Program-made: the position numbers and the translations under genes | NCBI RefSeq assembly: GCF_002077945.1 | Contig: NZ_LVYD01000102.1 | Span: 248,001-312,000 of the forward strand | Origin: Niastella vici | Lineage (GTDB): Bacteria; Bacteroidota; Bacteroidia; Chitinophagales; Chitinophagaceae | Direction of reading: 5' to 3' | DNA: 64,000 nucleotides | Shown here: positions 1 through 9,357 of the stretch, in pieces | How positions within the stretch are numbered: the stretch's first letter is position 1 | Layout: every line of letters starts with the position of its first letter | Notes under the pieces: model-generated | Told to the model about the DNA's origin: nothing | Databases searched by the model: none | Seen by the model: the letters and a program-made list of their open reading frames with translations, nothing else

Positions 1-3000
1 AGCGCCATCGAGCACCGGCAGCTTCATATCGAGTATAATGGCATCGGGCCGGTAATACCGCGCCAGGCTTAAGCCGGTGTTACCCTGGTGGGCAATAATA
101 CCTTTATATCCCTTTTCACGCGCTATATCGAGTAACAATTTCGCAAACACTACATCGTCTTCAATGATCAGGATGGTTTTATCGTTATCCCGCAAATGAT
201 AGCGGTCGTCTTCGGCTTCCTTGTGCGGCACGGGTATATGCGCCGGGATCACCGGCAACTCTTTCCTGATCTCCGGCTTCCGGATTTCCACAGTTTTTTC
301 GCCTTTGGTAACATGAGCTGCATCGAATTGCAACGGCAGGTAAAGGGTAAAGGTGCTGCCCTTTCCTTCTGCACTAACCAGGTGTATTTCACCGCCTAAT
401 GCACCGGCCAGCTCCCGGCTGATAGACAATCCCAAACCGGTTCCGCCAAATTTTCGCTTGGTTGAACCGTCGGCCTGCTGGAACGCTTCAAAAATGATAC
501 CCTGCTTGCTTTGGGGTATGCCAATACCCGAATCGGCCACTGAGAAAACGGCCACTTCGGAAAGGCCGCGCAGGTTGGCATTCCGCAGCGTAGGATCGGG
601 CGGTTGCACATCCATGATCACCTCTATTTTTCCATCGCGATCGGTAAACTTGAATGCATTGGAAAGCAGGTTGCGCAATATTTGTTCAAGCCGTTGCCTG
701 TCGGTATGTAATGGGGAGCGGAAATGTTCTTCATAACAGGTGATCCTGAAATCGATGTTCTTATTCTTTGCAAATTCAGCAAACAATTGTTTCAGGCTTT
801 TGGTGATCTCACTAACCGGTACTTCCTCAATTTCGATCTCAATTTTGCCCGCCTCCACTTTCGACAGGTCGAGTATTTCATTGATGAGGTTCAACAGGTC
901 GGTACCGGAGTTGTGAATATTCGAAGCAAACTCAATATCTTTCTGGGTAAGCGCGTTGCTTTTATTTTCGGTCAGTAGTTGCGACAAAATTAAAATACTG
1001 TTGAGCGGGGTGCGCAGTTCATGCGACATATTGGCCAGGAATTCCGATTTATATTTACTGGTGGTTTCCAGTTCCCGCGCCTTGTTTTCCACATCTATTT
1101 TGGCCAGCTCCAGCTTTTCTTTTTGTTCTTCGAGCAGGTTGGCTTTTTCTTCCAGCTCTTCATTGGTTTGCTGCAACTCTTCCTGCTGGGCCCGTAATTC
1201 GGCTTGTGATTTCTCCAGCATCTGGGTCTTTTCGCTCAGCTCTTCGTTTGTTTGTTTCAGTTCTTCCTGTTGTGCTTCCAGCTCTTCGGTGAGGCGTTGG
1301 GCTTCTTCGAGCAACTCCTGTTGTTTGTTCCTTGCCTGCGACGAATTAAAGGCGATGCCGATGCTTTCTGAAACTATTTTCAGGAACTGGAGGTCCAGGT
1401 CGGATATGTCGCGCATGGTGCCTATTTCTATAACCCCTTTCACATAGTTGTCGTACAGGAATGGGTATACCAGGATATTCCTTGGCGTTGCCTGTCCCAG
1501 CCCGGAGCTCACCTTCACATAATCTTCAGGTACATTGGCAAAAACAATGGGCTTTTTTTCCAGGGCCGACTGTCCTACCAGCCCTTCTCCCAGCTTTATT
1601 ATATTTGTATTTCCTTTACGGTGAGAAAAGGCATAACTGCCAGACAGCATGAGTTGATTGTTTTCGACCAGGTAAATAGCGCCTACCTGGGCGTTGAGGT
1701 ACGCTGTGAGCATGCTGATTATCTGCAGGGCCAGGTCCCCTACAACCTTTTCGCCCCGCAAAATATTATTCAGTTGACTGGCTCCCGTTAACATCCAGGT
1801 GCGGACCTCATTATCATTCGACAGTTTTTGCAGGTTCTGTTTCATGTTTTCCAGGGCCTTGCTCAGGAGATCGGCGTCACTGCGAATTCTTATTACGGGC
1901 GAATAATCACCCTGGCCAATGGCCTCTGCTATTTGCGCGTATTCCTTTGACACCAGTACCATTTGGTTAAAGGAGGCTACCAGGTTACCAATTTCGTCTT
2001 TGGAAGCCACCGGGACAATAAAATCGGTTTCGCCCCTACTAATGCGGTCGGCTGCGTTCCTGATCACCGACAGGGAACTTACAATAGAGCGGATGATCAA
2101 TAACAACATGAGCAGGATGACCACGATCACGACAGTTACAATTACAATGCCTCTGATCAATGACCCGGAAATGGCAGCCAGTTTTTCTTCAGCCAGCTGC
2201 CGGGTTTCGCGGGTTGACAGGTCTTCCTGTTCTTTTAGCCCATTCAGGAAAGAAGAGATATTAACGTGCCAGGTATCCACCGGAATGGTTGCCACTGCGG
2301 CCGGGTTATGATATACCGTATCTATCAATGCTTTTGCCATTACAATGGCGGGGTCTTTCATCCGTAAACTGAAAGCGGCTGCCTGTTCAGGGCTTGCATT
2401 TTTATAATACCGGTCGAGTTTCAATTCATACTTGCCTTTAAGACTGGCAAACTCGGCGAATTCGTTTTTACGGAATTCTTTATGTAGAATAGCAATGTGC
2501 AGGCGCATACGCAGCTGGGACAGAAAACCTATTCCGTTCAGCAGGTAAAAATGTGATTCTGACATGTTCCTGATCTCCGGGTCCTGGGCATTGCGATAGT
2601 TCGCATTCACTTCGTCTAACAGGTGGGTGTTTATGGAAGCATATTCCCCGGCCATCGTATCAACGTCTATAGCTACCTGATTAACGGCATTACGGATATC
2701 GGCGATATTACCGAGAATACTTAATTTCTTTTCTTTTTTCTGTTCTTTCAGCAGTTGACCGAACAAGGCAATGGCCTTGTCTGTCTGCATCCGCTGGTTA
2801 AGCATGTCAAATTTTTCATCCCTGCCGCCACTGCTTACATAACTTATTGAATGACTGCGTTCCTCCTGCAGGCTATAGATAATGTCGCCTATCTTTTCAA
2901 TTTCCATCACATAGTTATGGACACGGCGAATGTTCTGCTGTTTATCTATTTTATCCATTACATCGATGGCCAGAAAATACAATAAGGCTGCTAAGGGGAT

Positions 3001-3054
3001 GAGGGAGACGAGTAATAGTTTGTTCCTGATTGACAGATTCTGAATAAATTTCAT
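1..3054 (-). CDS. Hybrid sensor histidine kinase with NIT-type sensor domain (3' end outside window)
   Basis: Membrane-bound hybrid histidine kinase, read from ATG at 3052-3054 and still open at base 1. Approximate domains: a membrane helix at residues 8-25; an extracytoplasmic segment at 40-290 resembling the NIT (nitrate/nitrite sensing) domain, with the signature LQEERSHSISYVSSGG; a second helix at 298-318; HAMP at 325-365; GAF at 430-565; a long Gln/Glu coiled coil at 570-665; HisKA with phospho-acceptor motif [12 protein letters not shown] near residue 677; HATPase with N box NLLSNAFKFT, DSGIGIP and GGTGLGLS; then a receiver domain from about 958 with the acceptor Asp in LDMKLP near 1009. 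Receiver output domains may continue outside the window. The ligand is unknown; the NIT assignment is from pattern memory and suggests a small-molecule signal. The kinase class is certain, the sensor type likely. Confidence 0.93.
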   Translation of the reverse strand, partial: MKFIQNLSIRNKLLLVSLIPLAALLYFLAIDVMDKIDKQQNIRRVHNYVMEIEKIGDIIYSLQEERSHSISYVSSGGRDEKFDMLNQRMQTDKAIALFGQLLKEQKKEKKLSILGNIADIRNAVNQVAIDVDTMAGEYASINTHLLDEVNANYRNAQDPEIRNMSESHFYLLNGIGFLSQLRMRLHIAILHKEFRKNEFAEFASLKGKYELKLDRYYKNASPEQAAAFSLRMKDPAIVMAKALIDTVYHNPAAVATIPVDTWHVNISSFLNGLKEQEDLSTRETRQLAEEKLAAISGSLIRGIVIVTVVIVVILLMLLLIIRSIVSSLSVIRNAADRISRGETDFIVPVASKDEIGNLVASFNQMVLVSKEYAQIAEAIGQGDYSPVIRIRSDADLLSKALENMKQNLQKLSNDNEVRTWMLTGASQLNNILRGEKVVGDLALQIISMLTAYLNAQVGAIYLVENNQLMLSGSYAFSHRKGNTNIIKLGEGLVGQSALEKKPIVFANVPEDYVKVSSGLGQATPRNILVYPFLYDNYVKGVIEIGTMRDISDLDLQFLKIVSESIGIAFNSSQARNKQQELLEEAQRLTEELEAQQEELKQTNEELSEKTQMLEKSQAELRAQQEELQQTNEELEEKANLLEEQKEKLELAKIDVENKARELETTSKYKSEFLANMSHELRTPLNSILILSQLLTENKSNALTQKDIEFASNIHNSGTDLLNLINEILDLSKVEAGKIEIEIEEVPVSEITKSLKQLFAEFAKNKNIDFRITCYEEHFRSPLHTDRQRLEQILRNLLSNAFKFTDRDGKIEVIMDVQPPDPTLRNANLRGLSEVAVFSVADSGIGIPQSKQGIIFEAFQQADGSTKRKFGGTGLGLSISRELAGALGGEIHLVSAEGKGSTFTLYLPLQFDAAHVTKGEKTVEIRKPEIRKELPVIPAHIPVPHKEAEDDRYHLRDNDKTILIIEDDVVFAKLLLDIAREKGYKGIIAHQGNTGLSLARYYRPDAIILDMKLPVLDGA

Positions 3055-3414
3055 AGCAATATGCGATTAGGCAGCATTACGCCTGTAATTGCTGCGGGGT
3101 ATAAAAATTGCTACGACAGAACCTTACCTGTTGTATTTATATGCCGGTATTATCCTAAAAATATCAGCATAAGCCAACTATCTAATCAGGAATCTTACAA
3201 ACCGGGTTTACTAATCAGAATCAAATAAATGTAGCGATATGAGCCCTGTAACCTGTTGGGTTGATTGAAATTACAAAATTTATGTGAACTTAATCAATTA
3301 ATAATTAGTTGATTTTGGTCAAGAGTAGCAGTAAATGGCCAATGGTGAATGGCCTCAATAAATTTCAGCTTTGCTATTGGTCTCGCACATCCGAAAATAT
3401 TCACCATTCACCAT
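3055..3414. other. Intergenic region with one imperfect inverted repeat
   Basis: No convincing gene. An 11-bp perfect inverted repeat, ATGGTGAATGG at 3342-3352 and CCATTCACCAT at 3404-3414, could fold into a large hairpin. The same GGTGAATGG motif recurs near 62781. The stretch adjoining 3054 should contain the kinase promoter, but I do not see a clear Bacteroidota -7 box (TAnnTTTG). Confidence 0.5.
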
Positions 3415-3445
3415 AAAAAAGGCACCCCGCGTGGTGCGGGATGCC
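3415..3445 (-). terminator. Rho-independent terminator after the GH95 remnant
   Basis: A GC-rich hairpin at 3421-3445 (GGCA.CCCGC paired with GCGGG.TGCC, one mismatch, GTGGT loop) is followed on the minus strand by six T residues (3415-3420). It lies 27 bp after the stop of the GH95 remnant and probably served the intact gene. Confidence 0.75.
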
Positions 3446-3471
3446 TCTCTATATTCCACAAATCCTAAATC

Positions 3472-3823
3472 CTACAATTCAAATATCAGTTTAATTGTTT
3501 CGCCTTTTTTCATAATAACGAGCAAGTTATCATCGCTCGTATATAAAGTTTTATTATTTTGATTTATTTGCACCTTTTTGGCCGCCACCGGCTTTTTTAT
3601 AACAAATTTATTGGCGGTTGTAGCGGTGATGGTGGCTTCCTGTACCTGATTTGCCTTCCGAATGCCGGTGTGTCATGGCGCCAAGGCGGCCGTTCCCCAA
3701 TGGAAGCGCTGCCTCCCATTGAGTGGCTGGTGAATTATACCAAAGTTGTAATGGATGTTGTTGAGCCAGTGAGGTAGCGGCGGGCAGGAACCATAAAAGC
3801 AATAATGGCAAAGCTCTGTACAT
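3472..3823 (-). pseudogene. Glycoside hydrolase family 95 (alpha-L-fucosidase-like) remnant with large internal deletion
   Basis: From ATG at 3821-3823 the reading frame encodes a signal peptide (MYRALPLLLLWFLPAATSLA) and then LWYNSPATQWEAALPLGNGR, the N-terminal signature of GH95 enzymes. After LGAM the sequence changes abruptly. In another frame it continues as a plausible GH95-like C-terminus, from ANQVQEATIT through KKVQINQNNKTLY to VIMKKGETIKLIFEL, stopping at 3472. GH95 proteins are usually 750-850 residues; only about 45 N-terminal and 65 C-terminal residues survive, so some 700 codons were lost and the junction is frameshifted. A terminator still follows. It lies downstream of the hybrid two-component regulator on the same strand, consistent with a former polysaccharide utilisation locus. 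The N-terminal match is strong; the C-terminal assignment is inference. Confidence 0.72.
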
Positions 3824-4230
3824 GAAAAAAAATTTGGCACGGAAGGTAAGGAATGTAATGTCTGGAAACAAAACCGCCCCCGTATGTACCAGACGGTTGC
3901 AACCAGGCGGTTTGTTTTCAGAACAATGTGACCCTTAGTTTTTGAACCTCCAAAATGGACTTACCCGTATACTTAGTTTTGGGAGATGGTTAATTCCTTT
4001 TATTCAAATGGCGAAGCCAACTCCTTGTTTATTTTCTCATTTTATACCCGGTGCTATTCCGGGAAATACGACAATTACGTTTGTTGTTTTTACGAATATT
4101 CCCGAATACATCCGGAACAATCCGTTTTTGTTAGCGGCGTGAAATTAATAGGAGAAATCAATATCTATGGTACCGGATTGTCTAATTGAGGGTATCAAAA
4201 TGTTAAGGGCAGGTCATATAATGTATAATT
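3824..4230. other. Intergenic region between GH95 remnant and HTCS gene
   Basis: I find no supportable gene. A 67-codon open frame on the plus strand (3986-4189) has no recognisable motif or ribosome-binding context. The stretch holds a perfect 8-bp stem (AAACCGCC at 3871-3878 with GGCGGTTT at 3906-3913) flanked by T-rich sequence on the minus-strand exit side, which may act as a second terminator behind the HTCS gene. Confidence 0.45.
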
Positions 4231-4263
4231 AAAAGGGGGGATTTGTCAATTACCCCCCTTTTT
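4231..4263 (-). terminator. Terminator hairpin overlapping the 3' end of the HTCS gene
   Basis: AAAAGGGGGG (4231-4240) and CCCCCCTTTT (4253-4262) form a perfect 10-bp stem around a 12-nt loop. The stop codon (TCA on the plus strand, 4246-4248) sits in the loop, so the last codons, Lys-Lys-Gly-Gly, form one arm of the stem. On the minus strand the hairpin ends in TTTT. Confidence 0.6.
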
Positions 4264-7200
4264 GGCGTTTGCCTGCCAGGCAGATGGTAATTTTCCGTAT
4301 TCGGCTTTGAAGTATTTGGAGAAGTATTTGGGGTTATTGAACCCGGTTGCGTACGCAACTTCTGCAACCGACATCCTTGATTTTTCGAGTAACTGCGCAG
4401 CACGTTGCAGTCGAACCTGTCGTATAAATTCTATGGGTGTTTTACCGGTAAGTACAAACAAGCGTTTGTAAACAGCAGCCCGGCTTAATAAAAGAGCGCG
4501 GCTTAATTCTTCTACCGAAAATTCGGCATTGGAAATATTCTTTTCAACGATGGCCAATGCATCCTGTACAAATTTTTCATCGGGCGAAGCTATTTGAACA
4601 TCGGTTGTTTTCACCGCCACCTGCCGGGTAAAGGTTTGCTTAAAGGATTGCTGCTGGCGCAACAGGTTCCTTATTTTGCTGACCAGTATATCAAAATTGA
4701 AGGGTTTGGTCATATAATCGGCGGCCCCGGTTTCAATACCATGTAACTGCTGCTCTTCACTGGTAAGTGCTGTTAATAAAACCACCGGAATGTGGCGGGT
4801 GCGCTGGTCCTGTTTTATTTTCTTACACAACTCAATGCCGTTCATTACCGGCATATTGATATCGCTTACGATAATATCAGGGTGTGCCGACAATGTTTTC
4901 TGCCAGCCTTCCCTGCCATTCACCGCTTCAACTATATTGAAGCATTCGCGCAGGTTCTCTTTCAGATAGAATAAAAAATCTTCATTGTCTTCAACCAGCA
5001 AAACCGTGTACTCTTTTTTTCCGGCAGGCTTTACGGCATCTGCGCATATTTCATTTGCTGTGCTCCCTTCTTCTTCCGCTATCACAGGCGGTACCAGGGT
5101 TGTTGCGATCTCTTTTACCGGCAGCAACACCGTAAAGGTGGATCCTTTTAATTCATCACTTTCTACAATGATGGTTCCGCCAAGCAGGTTTACAAATTCC
5201 CTGGTGATGGCCAGCCCTATACCACTCCCCTGGTTTACCAGGGTGCCCGGCACATCGTGTTGAAAGAAACGTTCGAATATTTTTTCATGCTGACTGGCCG
5301 GAATACCAATGCCGGTATCTTTTATTTTTATTTCAAGCAAGGTTTCTTCCTCGTTGCGGGTTGCATTTACTGTTACGCTAACCGAACCATTTGCCGGGGT
5401 GAACTTAAAAGCATTGGACAGCAGGTTGAAGATGATGCGTTCCAGTTTGTCGTGATCGAAAGGGGTTGACAAACTTTTCAACGCTGCAGTATAAGAAAAC
5501 CGGATCTGTTTTTTTTCTGCTATATCGGTGAAAGAGCCGGCAGTTTCTTCAATGAACTGTATAACGTCGCCCTCGGTGGCATGCAGCTTTAACTCATGCA
5601 CTTCCATCTTACGGAAATCGAGCAGTTGGTTAACCAGGTTCATCAGGCGCCGGGCGTTGCGATGGATCAACTGGTATTGCGACCGTTGCGCCGGTTCTTC
5701 CGTTGTTCTTATCATTCTTTCCAATGGGGTCAATATCAGCGACAGCGGGGTGCGGAACTCATGGCTTACATTGGTAAAGAAACGGATCTTCATCATATCC
5801 AGCTCGCGTATTCGACTGGCTTCCCTTCTTTCCTGTTCCAGTGCAAACCGCATTTTTGCCCGCTGTATAACCATGCGGCGCGCAAAGTATAAAATGGCCA
5901 GTGCAATCAAAACGTATATCACATACGCCAACGGTGTTAACCAGAATGGCGGCAATACAATTATGTCAACAGCAATGCCCTTGTCATTCCATTCACCCCG
6001 GTCGTTTGACGCTTTTACAAAGAAGGTATACCGGCCCGGATCAAGATTGGTGTAGGTAACTTTTCGCGAACTGCCATCGGTATACAACCAGTTCTTATTA
6101 AATCCCTGCAGGCGATAGGCGTATTTATTTTTCTGGGTATTGATAAAACCCAATGCGGCAAATTCTATGGAGAAAATATCTTCATCGTAACGCAAGGTTA
6201 TCTTATCTGTTTCGGTAATCGATCGTTGCAGAATAACCTGATCATTGACCTTATCGCCGGCTTCAATATTCTTGTTAAACACCTGTAAACCGGTTAGTAC
6301 AACTTGTGCCATAATGGTATTCACCTTCAGGTTGGCCGGGTTGAACAGGTTAAAACCATTGGCGCCGCCAAACAGCAGTTCACCCTGCCGCGTTTTCAGT
6401 GCGGCATTTTCGTTGAATTCTTTACCCTGCAAACCATCGGGCCGGTCGTAATTGACGCAATTGATGCTGATGCCGGCGGCAAAGGTTCCGGAATACCTGA
6501 TGCGGCTGATGCCATTGGGCGTACTGATCCACAGTTCATGCGCATTATCTTCAATAATATTCAGAATGGCATTATCGGGCAACCCATCTTCCTTTCTGAA
6601 AACCTGGAATTTATTGGTTTGTGGATTGTATACATTCAAGCCATCGCGGGTGCCTACCCAGGTAAATCCCCGGCTGTCATTATAGATGCTGATGATATTC
6701 TCATTACTGAGTTTTGTATCGCGGCTGAGCAATTGCGTAAAGACGCCGGTGTTCTTGTTGCGCACATCGATGCCATAAGAAGTACCCACCCATAAATTGC
6801 CCTGTTTGTCTTCTGTTATGGTAGATATATACCCAATATGCACCGAGTTAGGCGCCATGGGTTTAAAATGAATGAACCGGTTGTTGGCCCGGTCATATTT
6901 TTCGAGACCCGATTCAAGGGTACCGATCCAGAGATCGTTGTTGTGGTCTTCATAAATTTCCCAAACGCGGTCGTCACTCAGGCTGGTGCTGTCTTTCACC
7001 GTATGACGATGATGGGTAAATGTGCGGCCATCATAACTATCGAGACCGCCGAAATAAGTGCCGATCCATAATGTGTTATTGTGATCGATGAACAAACTTA
7101 CAATGACGTCGTTGGTGAGGCTGTTATCGCTGACCGGGTTGTGTTTGAATTGCTTAAATGTTTTATTGATGCGGTCAAAATAGATCAGTCCGCCCCCATT

Positions 7201-8370
7201 GGTGCCGATCCAGATATTGCCATGTGCATCTTCCACAAACCTGTTTACATCATTGTAGGGCAAACTGGCCTTATCGGTTGGTTCGTGGCGGTACAGGGGA
7301 AACCGGATGATGCCTTCATGATAATAATTGATGCCCTGCTTAAAGGTTCCCACCCAAATAATGCCCTTGTCGTCCTTATACAATCCCGTAAGACTGTTTT
7401 GCGCCAGGCTGTTGTTATCGCCCGGTTCGTTCAACAGCACCTGCACCTTCAGCGTGTTTTTATCGAGGATATTGAGCCCGCCATGATCGGTAGCGATCCA
7501 CAGCAATCCTTTTTTATCCTGCACCATGCTCACAATGATATTGCTGCTGAGAATGTGCATTCCTTCACTATTGGCGAACTGCTGCAATGTTTGCTGCCGG
7601 GGATCCAGGCGGTAAACACCATTGATGATACCGTTGCCATACACCCACAGCTCGTTTTGCGCATCGATGAACAGGTGGTAGTAAAATTTGTTGACGCCCT
7701 GTTTTTGTTGCAGCATGGGGGTGCGGGCAATCGATTTTTTTGTGGTGGCATTGAGCTGTTCCAACAACCCATTGCAATAAACCACCCAGATGTTATTACT
7801 GGCGTCTGTTTTAACATCGGCAATGACATTCATTTCGCGGTTATCGAATTGCATTACCGGCAACACTGCTTTGTTCTCCTCAAAATAATAAATGCCCAGA
7901 TCGCGGTAAACAAATAAAAACCCTTTGCCGCAGGGAACAATATCGTTGAGCCCATAGCCGGGCAGGCCCAGTTTCTGCAAATACCTGTCGACCCGCTGGT
8001 CGAACTTTTCAATGGATGGATCATAGGCATTGAAACCGGTGCGGGTTTCGATCCATAATTTATTATAAGGACCACTTACGATTTTCGAAATATAATCATC
8101 ACTGATAGTGGTGCTATCTTTAATATCATGGCGGTAGGTTTTAAAGGTGTAACCATCGAAACGATTCAATCCGCTCATGGTGCCAAACCACATAAAACCT
8201 TTTTTGCTTTTAAAAATGCAATTGATCTGGTTATTGGAAAGTCCCTGGTTAAAGTCGAGATGGGCGAAATGGTAAGTGGTTGGCTGCTGCCCTAACAGCA
8301 GGCCGCAGAATACGATACAAACAGGCAGCGCAATCAGTTTCCTGAAAAAAGGTTTTAAATAGGGCAGCAT
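4246..8370 (-). CDS. Hybrid two-component system regulator (HTCS): sensor propellers, kinase, receiver, AraC output
   Basis: One-protein signalling system of the Bacteroidota HTCS class, 1374 aa. Approximate order: signal peptide or anchor at 1-28; two seven-bladed Reg_prop beta-propellers at 30-700 with many W(I/V)GT blades; Y_Y_Y domain at 740-800 (YAYRLQGFNKNWLYT); membrane helix near 815-835; HisKA with NVSHEFRTPLSLIL near 865; HATPase at 950-1075 (NLLSNAFKFT, DTGIGIP, GSGIGLAIT); receiver at 1110-1230 with acceptor Asp in SDINMP; AraC-type HTH at 1270-1370 (VAYATGFNNPKYFSKYFK). In this class the periplasmic propellers bind a glycan breakdown product and the AraC domain activates the linked carbohydrate locus. 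Here the only linked glycosidase is the GH95 remnant, so the regulator may be orphaned. All catalytic motifs look intact. Start at 8370 gives the signal peptide. Confidence 0.95.
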   Translation of the reverse strand: MLPYLKPFFRKLIALPVCIVFCGLLLGQQPTTYHFAHLDFNQGLSNNQINCIFKSKKGFMWFGTMSGLNRFDGYTFKTYRHDIKDSTTISDDYISKIVSGPYNKLWIETRTGFNAYDPSIEKFDQRVDRYLQKLGLPGYGLNDIVPCGKGFLFVYRDLGIYYFEENKAVLPVMQFDNREMNVIADVKTDASNNIWVVYCNGLLEQLNATTKKSIARTPMLQQKQGVNKFYYHLFIDAQNELWVYGNGIINGVYRLDPRQQTLQQFANSEGMHILSSNIIVSMVQDKKGLLWIATDHGGLNILDKNTLKVQVLLNEPGDNNSLAQNSLTGLYKDDKGIIWVGTFKQGINYYHEGIIRFPLYRHEPTDKASLPYNDVNRFVEDAHGNIWIGTNGGGLIYFDRINKTFKQFKHNPVSDNSLTNDVIVSLFIDHNNTLWIGTYFGGLDSYDGRTFTHHRHTVKDSTSLSDDRVWEIYEDHNNDLWIGTLESGLEKYDRANNRFIHFKPMAPNSVHIGYISTITEDKQGNLWVGTSYGIDVRNKNTGVFTQLLSRDTKLSNENIISIYNDSRGFTWVGTRDGLNVYNPQTNKFQVFRKEDGLPDNAILNIIEDNAHELWISTPNGISRIRYSGTFAAGISINCVNYDRPDGLQGKEFNENAALKTRQGELLFGGANGFNLFNPANLKVNTIMAQVVLTGLQVFNKNIEAGDKVNDQVILQRSITETDKITLRYDEDIFSIEFAALGFINTQKNKYAYRLQGFNKNWLYTDGSSRKVTYTNLDPGRYTFFVKASNDRGEWNDKGIAVDIIVLPPFWLTPLAYVIYVLIALAILYFARRMVIQRAKMRFALEQERREASRIRELDMMKIRFFTNVSHEFRTPLSLILTPLERMIRTTEEPAQRSQYQLIHRNARRLMNLVNQLLDFRKMEVHELKLHATEGDVIQFIEETAGSFTDIAEKKQIRFSYTAALKSLSTPFDHDKLERIIFNLLSNAFKFTPANGSVSVTVNATRNEEETLLEIKIKDTGIGIPASQHEKIFERFFQHDVPGTLVNQGSGIGLAITREFVNLLGGTIIVESDELKGSTFTVLLPVKEIATTLVPPVIAEEEGSTANEICADAVKPAGKKEYTVLLVEDNEDFLFYLKENLRECFNIVEAVNGREGWQKTLSAHPDIIVSDINMPVMNGIELCKKIKQDQRTRHIPVVLLTALTSEEQQLHGIETGAADYMTKPFNFDILVSKIRNLLRQQQSFKQTFTRQVAVKTTDVQIASPDEKFVQDALAIVEKNISNAEFSVEELSRALLLSRAAVYKRLFVLTGKTPIEFIRQVRLQRAAQLLEKSRMSVAEVAYATGFNNPKYFSKYFKAEYGKLPSAWQANAKKGGN

Positions 8371-8550
8371 AGAAAGGGCAATGATAATAAAAGTAGCCCG
8401 GCATTAAAAACTTTTCATGAGGTAATGTTATCAACAAGGGTAATTGGCCGGCAGCAGGGCATTCATCTTGTGCAAAATCGTTTCCAGGTTTAACAAATTG
8501 GGTTTTTACAATTGTGGGGATATTGCTATTATTGGCCCCAAAATACTGCC

Positions 8551-9357
8551 ATGAAGAAAACCTTGTTCTTATTAATGGTAATTTTCACCTTTCTAGCCTG
8601 TAATTCGGGGGAGGAAGCGGAAGAGACCGCCGAACCGGCCCGAACTGTTACTCCGGCCATCAAATACAAGGAAAAAGATTACTTTCTGCACGACACTTCC
8701 CTGTTTACTGAAGGATTGGTAGTGCATGACGGGCAATTATACGAAAGCACCGGCTCGCCCTACGCGCAACGCAAATCGCTGATCGGCATAAACGACCTGA
8801 AAACAGGCAATTTTATTCAAAAAGTAGCGCTAAGCGATAAAAACCTGTTCGGGGAAGGCATAGTCTTTTTAAAAGACAAGCTGTACCAGCTTACTTATAA
8901 GAATCACGTGGGGTTTATTTACGATGCCAGCACCTTTAAGCAAACCGGTCAGTTTGCTATTCCCAAGGAAGGTTGGGGTTTAACCACGGATGGCGCCCAG
9001 GTTATTATGAGTGACGGAACCGACACGTTGAGCTTTCTGCGACCCGGTGACCTGAAGTTGGTAAAAAAATTAGCGATAACAGAGAACGGCCACCGGCGCG
9101 ACAGCCTGAATGAGCTGGAATATATTAAAGGGTATATCTATGCGAATATCTGGGTAACGAACTACATCGTCAGGATCGATCCGGCCAATGGAAAAGTGGT
9201 TGGTAAATTAGACCTGAGTCCGCTCGCGTTCAAAGCCTCGTTAACAAGAGATGGCGGCGATGTACTGAATGGTATTGCCTATGATGCGGCAACAGATTTG
9301 GTATATGTAACCGGCAAATTATGGCCGCATGTGCATCAAATTCAAATTACACCTTAG
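8551..9357 (+). CDS. Glutaminyl-peptide cyclotransferase, lipoprotein
   Basis: Predicted glutaminyl cyclase of the plant/bacterial five-bladed propeller type (Glu_cyclase_2 family), which turns N-terminal Gln of secreted proteins into pyroglutamate. The start at 8551 is chosen because it begins a clean lipoprotein signal, MKKTLFLLMVIFTFLAC, with the lipobox cysteine followed by an acidic linker. Family motifs visible: FTEGLVVHDGQLYESTGSPY, LFGEGIVFLKDKLYQLTY, GWGLTTDG, LNELEYIKGYIYANIW and LNGIAYD near the C-terminus. The mature protein should be anchored in the periplasm or at the outer membrane. It is about 268 aa, normal for the family. Its stop overlaps the 3' end of the convergent sanA-like gene by 4 bp. 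In Bacteroidota such enzymes act on N-terminal Gln exposed after signal peptidase cleavage, consistent with a genome rich in exported proteins. Confidence 0.9.
   Translation: MKKTLFLLMVIFTFLACNSGEEAEETAEPARTVTPAIKYKEKDYFLHDTSLFTEGLVVHDGQLYESTGSPYAQRKSLIGINDLKTGNFIQKVALSDKNLFGEGIVFLKDKLYQLTYKNHVGFIYDASTFKQTGQFAIPKEGWGLTTDGAQVIMSDGTDTLSFLRPGDLKLVKKLAITENGHRRDSLNELEYIKGYIYANIWVTNYIVRIDPANGKVVGKLDLSPLAFKASLTRDGGDVLNGIAYDAATDLVYVTGKLWPHVHQIQITP

Noticed and set aside
3986-4189. 67-codon plus-strand open frame
   Set aside because: No motif and no operon partner; composition is like the surrounding noncoding sequence.
7081-7917. 278-codon open frame on the plus strand
   Set aside because: It lies antisense to the propeller-coding part of the HTCS gene, whose product is clearly real; the peptide shows no domain and reflects codon bias of the opposite strand.
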